Below are positions 44,141 to 50,174 of a stretch of 50,174 bases of DNA, in pieces. Source of the stretch: JAVJUS01 sp040220455. GTDB taxonomy: Bacteria; Pseudomonadota; Alphaproteobacteria; DSM-16000; Inquilinaceae. How positions within the stretch are numbered: position 1 is the stretch's first letter; every line of letters begins with the position of its first letter. Under the pieces are notes generated by a model. That model made no database searches, was not told the origin of the DNA, and saw only the letters and a program-made list of their open reading frames with translations. The position numbers and the translations under genes were made by a program. The stretch is from the NCBI GenBank assembly GCA_040220455.1, contig JAVJUS010000043.1, forward strand, positions 1 through 50,174, given 5' to 3'.

Positions 44141-44170
44141 TTGCGGCCGGCGCCGCCCTTCGAGTAGTGT
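44141..44170 (+). promoter_or_regulatory. Weak candidate promoter for tRNA-Ser
   Basis: CTTGCGG, with TTGCGG at 44141-44146, and TAGTGT at 44165-44170 are 18 bp apart, about 86 bp before the tRNA. Only partial matches to consensus; it is listed because no better pair is seen in the region. Confidence 0.3.
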
Positions 44171-44255
44171 CCCGCCCGCTCGCTCGGCCCGGCGCGTCCG
44201 GGGCGGCGACACGGAAGCGGCCGACCGACCGTTCGCGGCGGCGGCTTCCCCCGGC

Positions 44256-44345
<90 letters not shown>

Positions 44346-44581
44346 TGTCTTTAGTTAAAATATTGATCTACTTCATTTCATTCTGACTTACCCCATCAGA
44401 CCCCACAAAATATCCAACATTCCTGTCGGTGGTCGATTCGTTGATTGGCTAGGACTGAGAAGCCGTCGCGATGGCGTCCTGTGGCAATCAGGCTTGGGAA
44501 TGCAAAAGAAAAGCCTTCCCTTCCGACGGCGCTAACTGCCTGAAGTTGATACGTGCCCCCCTTGGTGTTGGGAGCGTGTTC
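44346..44581. other. A+T-richer leader between tRNA-Ser and cas3
   Basis: The first 100 bp are clearly A+T-rich compared with the flanking chromosome. No CRISPR repeats, integrase or small gene is seen. The last bases TTGGGAGCGTGTTC give a good GGGAG ribosome binding site for cas3; the cas promoter should be here, but no convincing -35/-10 pair was identified. Confidence 0.5.
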
Positions 44582-46855
44582 ATGTCCGACATTCCCTTCG
44601 CGCATTCCCTTGACGGTCAACCCGAGCATCGATGGGAGCCGCTCGACGCGCATCTCCAGGCAGTCGCATCCCGCGCCGCGGCGTTCGGGGCCGCGTTCGG
44701 ATGGGGCCGCGTCGCCGAGGTGGCCGGACTGCTCCACGACCTGGGCAAACTGTCGCCGGACTTTCAGGCCTACATCCGGGGTGAGCGGCCCAAGGGTGGC
44801 GATCATTCCTCGGCGGGCGCCGTCTTGGGCCAGCGGACCTATCCGGCAGGGATCGGACGGCTCGTCGCCAGCGTCGTCGCAGCCCATCATGCCGGGCTCG
44901 CAGACGGGGTCGATCTCGACCGGCGGCTGGAGGCGGCCGCGGACCTCGTCCCCGACGATTGGCGCTCCCTGATCGCCGAGCTTCCACCGCCGCAGGCGCT
45001 GGCGCCCACGACGCGGTTCAAGGCCGGGCCGCCGGGCTTCTGCGAGGCCTTCCTGGCGCGAATGGTCTTCTCGGCCCTCGTCGACGCCGATTTCCTGGAG
45101 ACCGAGCGGTTCTACGCCCAGGCCCGCAGCGAGACCGTCGATCGTGCGATCCCCGCGGGGATCGACGACCTCGCCGAGCGGCTCCGCCGGCACATGGACG
45201 GTGTCGCCCGCGCCGCCAGCCCGAGCCCCGTCAACCGGCTGCGTGCGGAGGTGCTGGAGTCGGCCGTGAGCCGCGCCGGCGAGACGCCGGGGCTGTTCAC
45301 CCTGACCGTGCCGACGGGCGGGGGCAAGACGCTCGCCTCGCTCTCCTTCGCTCTCGAGCACGCGCGGCGCCACGGCGCGCGGCGCGTCATCCAGGTCATC
45401 CCCTACACCTCGATCATCGAGCAGACGGCCGCGGTCTTCCGCGACGCCCTCGGGGACGAGGACACGGTCCTAGAGCACCACGCGGCGTTCGATTGGGAAG
45501 GCGCGGAGGCGGCCCGGACCGACGAGGAAGGGCGCGCCGGCCTGCGCAAGCTGCGCCGGGCGGCGGAGAACTGGGACGCCCCGATCGTCGTCACCACCGC
45601 CGTCCAGTTCTTCGAGAGCCTGTTCGCCGACCGGCCGTCGCGCTGCCGAAAGCTACACACCATCGCGGGCAGCGTCATCGTGCTGGACGAGGCGCAGACG
45701 CTGCCTCTTCCCCTGATGCGCCCGGCGCTCGCCGCGATCGACGAGCTCTGCCGCAACTACCGCGCCAGCGTCGTCCTGTGCACCGCGACTCAGCCGGCGA
45801 TCCGCATGCAGGACGGGTTCCGGGGCGGCCTCGACATTCCGCCCGAGCGCGAACTGGCGCCTGATCCGCCGCGGCTCTACGGCGCGCTGCGGCGGGTCGA
45901 GACCGAGGTCTTGCCCGATCCGATCGACGACGACGCGCTCACCGCGCGCCTCGCCGATCGCGAGCGGGTGCTGTGCATCGTCAACAGCCGCGCCCATGCC
46001 CGGGCGCTGTTCGACCGGATCGCCGACCTGCCCGGCGCGGCCCATCTCTCCACCCTGATGTGCGCCGCCCACCGGCGCCAGGTGCTCGCCGGCGTCCGGC
46101 GCGCGCTGGCGGCGGGCGAGCCGGTGCGCCTCGTCGCCACGTCGCTCGTCGAGGCCGGGGTCGATGTCGACTTCCCGGAGGTCTGGCGCGCGGCGGCCGG
46201 GATCGACTCGATCGCCCAGGCCGCTGGGCGCTGCAACCGGGAGGGACGCCTCGACGGTCGGCTCGGCCGCCTGGTCGTCTTCGAGCCGGCGAGCGCCCGG
46301 CCGCCGCACGAGATCGCCGTGCGCTGGCAGGCCGCCCGCGACGCGCTGCGCCGCCACGGCGACCCCCTCTCCCTCGACGCCGTGCGCCACTACTTCGAGG
46401 AGCTGGTCTGGCAGAAAGGGCCCGAGTCCCTCGACGCGGTGGAGGTCGACGGCAAACGGGGCATCCTCGCGGCGCTGTCGGAGCGCGCCGACAGCGGCCG
46501 GTTCCCGTTTGCCTCCATCGCCGCGGCCTTCCGGCTGATCGACGAGGCCGGCGAGCCGGTGCTCGTGCCCTGGCGCGCGGACGAGTCGGACACCGCCGTC
46601 GCCGACCTGCTCGACGACATCGCTGCCGCCGATCGGCCCCGGGCCGGGCAGATGCGGCGCATGCAGCAATACCTGGTGCAGCTTCCCCACTGGCTCCACG
46701 CGCGCTGGCTCGCGGAAGGCCGCCTGGTGCCCGTGCGCGAGGACTGGTGCGACGGCGTCCTGATGCTCGCCGCCTCCGATCTCTACGATCCTCGGTCGGG
46801 CGTGAACCCCGGCGCGGACGACACGCGCCCTGCCGAAGCGAACATTATAGCGTGA
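44582..46855 (+). CDS. cas3: CRISPR-associated helicase/nuclease Cas3 (type I-C)
   Basis: 757 residues from ATG 44582, chosen for the GGGAG site 8 bases before it and the family-like start; an earlier ATG in frame would add 37 unrelated residues. HD nuclease domain: His24, His52-Asp53 in LLHDLGKLSPDFQAY, Asp74-His75 in GDHSSAGA, His102-His103 in AAHHAG. SF2 helicase: Walker A VPTGGGKT (243-250), DEAQ box VLDEAQTLP, motif III CTATQPA, motif V/VI ATSLVEAGVDVDFP and IAQAAGRCNREG. Degrades the non-target strand after Cascade binding. HD and helicase are in one polypeptide, as usual for I-C. Confidence 0.96.
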   Translation: MSDIPFAHSLDGQPEHRWEPLDAHLQAVASRAAAFGAAFGWGRVAEVAGLLHDLGKLSPDFQAYIRGERPKGGDHSSAGAVLGQRTYPAGIGRLVASVVAAHHAGLADGVDLDRRLEAAADLVPDDWRSLIAELPPPQALAPTTRFKAGPPGFCEAFLARMVFSALVDADFLETERFYAQARSETVDRAIPAGIDDLAERLRRHMDGVARAASPSPVNRLRAEVLESAVSRAGETPGLFTLTVPTGGGKTLASLSFALEHARRHGARRVIQVIPYTSIIEQTAAVFRDALGDEDTVLEHHAAFDWEGAEAARTDEEGRAGLRKLRRAAENWDAPIVVTTAVQFFESLFADRPSRCRKLHTIAGSVIVLDEAQTLPLPLMRPALAAIDELCRNYRASVVLCTATQPAIRMQDGFRGGLDIPPERELAPDPPRLYGALRRVETEVLPDPIDDDALTARLADRERVLCIVNSRAHARALFDRIADLPGAAHLSTLMCAAHRRQVLAGVRRALAAGEPVRLVATSLVEAGVDVDFPEVWRAAAGIDSIAQAAGRCNREGRLDGRLGRLVVFEPASARPPHEIAVRWQAARDALRRHGDPLSLDAVRHYFEELVWQKGPESLDAVEVDGKRGILAALSERADSGRFPFASIAAAFRLIDEAGEPVLVPWRADESDTAVADLLDDIAAADRPRAGQMRRMQQYLVQLPHWLHARWLAEGRLVPVREDWCDGVLMLAASDLYDPRSGVNPGADDTRPAEANIIA

Positions 46856-46973
46856 ACGCCTTGTCCTGCTGATACCTTCGCCGTTAGCGTGATATTGACG
46901 CGATGCTTTAAATGACATTCCACTAATCGGCTCTATCTGATTGGTGCACTTGATCTTAGCGGGAGTCGAGATC

Positions 46974-47648
46974 TTGTATGGCGTTCGGCTGCACATCTGG
47001 GGTGAGCGGGCGTGCTTCACACGTCCGGAAATGAAGGTGGAGCGCGTCTCCTACGACGTCATCACGCCGTCGGCGGCGCGGGGCATCCTGGAGGCCATTC
47101 ACTGGAAGCCGGCGATCCGCTGGGTCGTCGACCGCATCCATGTCCTGGCGCCCATCCGCTTCCAGTCCTTCCGCCGCAACGAGGTCAGCGAAAAGACGAG
47201 CGCCAGATCGGCGGCGTCGGCGATGGAGCGACGCGACACGCGCGGCCTGGGCCTCGAGGTCGAGCAGGTGCGCCAGCAGCGCGCCACGACCCTGCTGGTC
47301 GATGTCGACTACGTGATCGAGGCCCGGTTCGAGCTTACCGACAAAGCCAAGCCGGACGACACCGAGGCCAAGCATCTGAGCATGTTCAACCGACGGGCCG
47401 AGCGCGGTCAGTGCTTCCACCGCCCCTGCCTGGGCACGCGGGAGTTTCCCGCCGACTTCGCCCTGATCGCGCCGGGCGAGGGCCTGCCGCCGAGCACCCT
47501 GCCCGAGGTCCAGCGCAACCGCGACCTGGGCTGGATGCTCTACGACCTGGACTTCGACAATGACGCCACCTCGATCTTCTTCCGCGCACGCCTGGAGGGC
47601 GGTGTGATCGACCTTCGCCGTGCGCGCGAGGAGGGCCTGGCGCGATGA
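46974..47648 (+). CDS. cas5c: Cas5c (Cas5d) crRNA-processing subunit
   Basis: 224 residues from TTG 46974, which has GGGAG (46961-46965) eight bases upstream and gives the family start MYGVRLHIWGERACFTRPEMKVERVSYDV; the frame is open earlier but without homology. In type I-C, Cas5 cleaves pre-crRNA and caps the 5' handle. The catalytic Lys-His pair is present as Lys133-His134 in DTEAKHLSMFNRR; the position matching the Tyr of the Bacillus halodurans enzyme (SIYWKP) is His43 here (AIHWKP). Ends ATGA-coupled to cas8c. The 118-bp gap after cas3 is less GC-rich and may hold a secondary promoter. Confidence 0.94.
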   Translation: MYGVRLHIWGERACFTRPEMKVERVSYDVITPSAARGILEAIHWKPAIRWVVDRIHVLAPIRFQSFRRNEVSEKTSARSAASAMERRDTRGLGLEVEQVRQQRATTLLVDVDYVIEARFELTDKAKPDDTEAKHLSMFNRRAERGQCFHRPCLGTREFPADFALIAPGEGLPPSTLPEVQRNRDLGWMLYDLDFDNDATSIFFRARLEGGVIDLRRAREEGLAR

Positions 47649-49510
47649 CGATCCTGCAGGCGCTGGTCGGCTACTACGACCGGCTCGCCGCCCGGGACCC
47701 CGACCCGCTCACCGGGGAGCCGGCGATCGAGCCCCTGGGCTATTCGCGCGAGAAGATCTCCTTCGCGATCATGCTCGACGGCGACGGCAAGCCGATCGAC
47801 GTGCGCGACCTGCGGGAGCGCGACAAGAAGGGCAAGCCCCACCCGCGGCCGATGATCGTGCCGGCCGCGGTGAAGCGTTCCTCCGGAATCGCCCCCAATC
47901 TCCTCTGGGACAAGTCCTCCTACATGCTCGGCCGCACCGCCGGCGAGTGCAAGCGCGTGCTGGCCGAGCGCGACGCCTTCCGTCAGCGGCACCTCGATCT
48001 CCTGGCCGAGAGCGACGATCCCGGCCTCGTCGCGCTGCAACGGTTCCTGATGACCTGGACGCCCGAGCGGTTCGACGCGCCGCCCTTTGTCGAGGAAATG
48101 CTCGACGCCAACCTCGTCTTCCGGCTCGACGGCGATGCCGGGCTGATTCACGAGCGCGAGGCGGCCAAGGCCCTGGTCGCGCGCGCGGAGCCGGTGGCCG
48201 GCGCCGACAACCTTTGTCTCGTCACCGGCCGGCGCGCCGCGGTGCAGCGGCTTCATCCCAGCATTCGGGGTGTCGACGGCGCCCAGTCGTCCGGCGCCTC
48301 CCTCGTCTCGTTCAACATTGCGGCTTCGGAATCCCATGGCAAGGAACAGGGCGACAACGCGCCGACCTCGGCCGAGGCGGCGTTCAAGTACGGCGCCGCG
48401 CTCAACCGCCTGCTGGACCGGGCGGACCCGCGCCATCGCCTCGCCGTCGGCGACACGACCGTCGTCTTCTGGGCCGAGGCCTCCGGCGCAGGCGCCGAGG
48501 CCGGCGCGGCGGCGGCCGAGGACCTGTTCGGCGCGCTGCTCGCCCCTCCACCGCCGACCGACGAGGCCGAAGCCGCGAAGCTGAACGACGCCCTCGGATC
48601 GCTGCGGCACGGCCGCCCGGTCGACGCGCTCGCGCTCGGCGTGGAGTCGGGCACGCGCTTCCACGTGCTCGGCCTCGCCCCCAATGCCGCGCGGCTGTCC
48701 GTGCGCTTCTGGCTGGTCGACACGATCGACGCCTTCGCGGCCCGTCTCGCGGAACACCATGGCGACCTGGACATCGCGCCGCGGCCCTGGCAGCGCCCGC
48801 CGAGCGTCGGCTACCTGCTGCGCCGGACCGCCGCGCTGCAGGCCAAGGCGGACAACGTGCCGCCGCTGCTCGGCGGCGAAGTGCTGCGCGCCATCCTGGC
48901 CGGCACGCGCTACCCCCGCGCGCTGCTCGCCGCAACGATCATGCGCCTGCGCGCCGGCGACGATCCGGGCGAGGGCTGGCATGCCGCGGCCTGCCGCGCG
49001 GTGCTGGCGCGCGAGGCGCGGCTGCGCCTGCCGCCCGACCGGCGGGCCGAATTCGATCCACGCAGGGAGGGCTTACCGGTGAGCCTCGACAGGGACAATT
49101 CCGATCCCGCCTACCAGCTCGGCCGCCTGTTCGCGGCCCTGGAGACGGGCCAGCGCATGGCTTTGGGCCGCGTCAACGCGACCATCCGCGATCGCTATTT
49201 CGGCGCCGCCTCGGCCACTCCGGCCGGCGTCTTCCCGCTGCTGCTGCGCGGCGTCCAGGCGCATCTGGGCAAGCTGCGCAAGTCGGGCAAGGACAGCTGG
49301 CTGGAGCGCGAGATCGAGCAGATCACCACACACCTGCCCCCGTCCCTGCCCCGCTCGCTGAAGCTGGAGGCCCAGGGCCGGTTCGCGCTGGGCTACTACC
49401 ACCAGCGCGCCGCGCAGTTCGCCGATCGCAAGCGCAAGGCAGAGATCGACGCCGCCGAGACCGAAGCCGACGCCGCCGAAGCCCCCGAGGGAGACCGGGC
49501 CGATGCCTGA
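47645..49510 (+). CDS. cas8c: Cas8c (Csd1) large subunit
   Basis: 621 residues. Opens MTILQALVGYYDRLAARDPD, then KISFAIMLDGDGKPIDVRDLRERDKKGKPHPRPMIVP and FLWDKSSYMLG-like NLLWDKSSYMLGRT, hallmarks of Csd1. It recognises the PAM and helps open the target within the I-C Cascade. The C-terminal 143 residues can be independently translated as Cas11c (see separate entry). It overlaps cas5c by four bases (ATGA) and cas7c by eight. Confidence 0.95.
   Translation: MTILQALVGYYDRLAARDPDPLTGEPAIEPLGYSREKISFAIMLDGDGKPIDVRDLRERDKKGKPHPRPMIVPAAVKRSSGIAPNLLWDKSSYMLGRTAGECKRVLAERDAFRQRHLDLLAESDDPGLVALQRFLMTWTPERFDAPPFVEEMLDANLVFRLDGDAGLIHEREAAKALVARAEPVAGADNLCLVTGRRAAVQRLHPSIRGVDGAQSSGASLVSFNIAASESHGKEQGDNAPTSAEAAFKYGAALNRLLDRADPRHRLAVGDTTVVFWAEASGAGAEAGAAAAEDLFGALLAPPPPTDEAEAAKLNDALGSLRHGRPVDALALGVESGTRFHVLGLAPNAARLSVRFWLVDTIDAFAARLAEHHGDLDIAPRPWQRPPSVGYLLRRTAALQAKADNVPPLLGGEVLRAILAGTRYPRALLAATIMRLRAGDDPGEGWHAAACRAVLAREARLRLPPDRRAEFDPRREGLPVSLDRDNSDPAYQLGRLFAALETGQRMALGRVNATIRDRYFGAASATPAGVFPLLLRGVQAHLGKLRKSGKDSWLEREIEQITTHLPPSLPRSLKLEAQGRFALGYYHQRAAQFADRKRKAEIDAAETEADAAEAPEGDRADA
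49079..49510 (+). CDS. cas11c: Predicted internal Cas11c small subunit (in-frame within cas8c)
   Basis: At codon 479 of cas8c a GTG (49079) follows the purine tract AGGGAGGG (49064-49071); the GGAGG core ends 8 bases before the GTG, an ideal Shine-Dalgarno spacing. Translation from there in the cas8c frame gives a 143-residue, mostly helical, basic protein starting MSLDRDNSDPAYQLGRLFAALETGQRMALGRVNATIRDRYFG, equal to the Cas8c C-terminal domain. Type I-C systems are known to make their small subunit Cas11 from such an internal start, so this is expected biology seen here from the sequence; the exact start is a prediction. Confidence 0.72.
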   Translation: MSLDRDNSDPAYQLGRLFAALETGQRMALGRVNATIRDRYFGAASATPAGVFPLLLRGVQAHLGKLRKSGKDSWLEREIEQITTHLPPSLPRSLKLEAQGRFALGYYHQRAAQFADRKRKAEIDAAETEADAAEAPEGDRADA

Positions 49511-50066
49511 GACCGCCGCCCTGGACCGCCGCCACGAATTCGTCCTGTATTTCGATGTCGCCAACGGCAACCCGAACGGGGACCCGGACGCCGGCAACCT
49601 GCCCCGCCTGGACCCGGAGACCAACCAGGGCCTCGTCTCCGACGTGGCGCTCAAGCGCAAGATCCGCAACTACGTCCCCCTGGCCCGCCCCGACAAGCCG
49701 GGTCACGAGATCTACATGCGTGATGGCGCGACGCTGAACGTCGAGCACGCCCGCGCCTGGGACGCCGTCCTGCCCGGGGAGACCGGCAAGGAGGCGCGCA
49801 AGAAGCTGCCCAAGGATCAGGCCAAGGCCCGCGAACTGACCGCATGGATGTGCGGCAATTTCTGGGACATCCGGGCCTTCGGCGCGGTGATGACAACGGG
49901 CGTCAATTGCGGGCAGGTGCGCGGGCCCGTGCAGCTAGCCTTCGCCCGGTCGGTCGACCCGATCCTGCCGCTGGAGGTCTCGATCACCCGCCTCGCCTCG
50001 ACGACGGAAGAGGACACCGACGCCAAGGGCGGTCTGGTCTGCACCCCTGATTTGAGACAGTGGTAA
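49503..50066 (+). pseudogene. cas7c: Cas7c (Csd2), interrupted by an insertion sequence
   Basis: Starts MPETAALDRRHEFVLYFDVANGNPNGDPDAGNLPRLDPETNQGLVSDVALKRKIRNYV, the Csd2 backbone subunit that coats the crRNA. The native sequence continues through WDIRAFGAVMTTGVNCGQVRGPVQLAFARSVDPILPLEVSITRLASTTEEDTDAKGG (about residue 177). It then enters IS sequence at about 50035 and stops after LVCTPDLRQW. Csd2 proteins are normally about 280-300 residues, so roughly 40% is missing unless it resumes beyond the window. As it stands the interference complex should not assemble. Confidence 0.85.
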
Positions 50067-50174
50067 AAGGACACAGTCGTCACATCAGGGGAGGCGATGG
50101 ATGGGACGGCACAGATCGGTGTCGGAGAAGCTTGCGGTGGTGGCTCGAATGGAGTCGGGCGAGACGGGCCGCAA
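50035..50174 (+). mobile_element. IS3-family (IS2-like) insertion in cas7c, left end (partial)
   Basis: The left boundary is inferred at TGGTCTGC (50035-50042), the same 8 bp that start the truncated element at 8645, followed by similar sequence. An inverted pair CCCCTGAT (50044-50051) and ATCAGGGG (50084-50091) lies between the tip and the transposase start. The element runs off the right edge. Classification is by motif resemblance only. Confidence 0.75.
50101..50174 (+). CDS. Transposase OrfA, N-terminus (partial)
   Basis: From ATG 50101, preceded by AGGGGAGG, the frame reads MGRHRSVSEKLAVVARMESGETGR and is cut by the window edge. It matches the start of the broken transposase at 8709 (MGRRRSSEEKLGAVDRLE), and the type of IS3 OrfA that begins with a short basic stretch and a helix-turn-helix. 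Function: binding of IS ends; catalytic OrfB would follow outside the window. Confidence 0.75.
   Translation, partial: MGRHRSVSEKLAVVARMESGETGR

Noticed and set aside
44471..44581. Earlier in-frame ATG for cas3
   Set aside because: It adds 37 residues without Cas3 similarity, while ATG 44582 has a good ribosome binding site and a typical Cas3 beginning.
46941..46973. Upstream TTG/GTG start for cas5c
   Set aside because: TTG 46974 has GGGAG at the right distance and gives the conserved YGVRLHIWG start; the extension has no homology.

Overview
This is a very GC-rich chromosomal segment of an alphaproteobacterium, most likely Rhodospirillales-like. Conserved neighbourhoods support this: a hemY-type TPR membrane protein, sucC-sucD-sucA-sucB, thrB overlapping rnhA, and the run rplU-rpmA / obg-proB-proA-nadD-rsfS-rlmH ... 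envC-ctpA-deacetylase-rppH. No species can be named from sequence reading alone.

Layout. 1-2035: the tail of an acidic low-complexity protein, hemY and tRNA-Thr(CGT). 2039-8960: a visibly less GC-rich block that looks acquired. It starts with a decayed tyrosine integrase at the tRNA 3' end, carries a complete minus-strand Mrp/Mnh cation/proton antiporter operon (mnhA with fused B domain, then C, D, E, F, G), and ends in a truncated IS3-family element. 8963-11285: an adenylate cyclase/TolB-like/TPR protein and a broken SAM-methyltransferase gene. 11784-14971: a compact operon of a thioester-reductase-like SDR, a small membrane protein, phosphatidylserine decarboxylase and a CDP-alcohol phosphatidyltransferase. 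14986-19190: ugpB-A-E-C uptake operon. 19362-23485: rnhA, thrB, a transglycosylase, 101-bp palindromic tandem repeats and a secreted trypsin-like protease with Cys-rich modules. 23858-31882: succinyl-CoA synthetase, 2-oxoglutarate dehydrogenase E1 and E2, and an amidase. 31975-43702: a long minus-strand housekeeping cluster (RNA pyrophosphohydrolase, divergent deacetylase, CtpA, EnvC, GpmA, RlmH, RsfS, NadD, ProA, ProB, Obg, L27, L21).

44256-50174: tRNA-Ser(CGA) followed by a type I-C CRISPR-Cas locus: cas3, cas5c, cas8c and the first 60% or so of cas7c. Inside cas8c there is a well-placed Shine-Dalgarno and GTG that should give the small subunit Cas11c. cas7c is interrupted near 50,035 by an insertion sequence. 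The IS left end and transposase N-terminus match the truncated IS at 8,645, so the same element family has been active at both places. No CRISPR array, cas4, cas1 or cas2 lies in the window; they would be expected beyond the IS.

The points I rate highest are the IS-split cas7c, the internal cas11c start, the lipid operon with a stand-alone reductase, and the probable Mrp island at tRNA-Thr. All calls rest on reading motifs and gene order; no searches or alignments were run.
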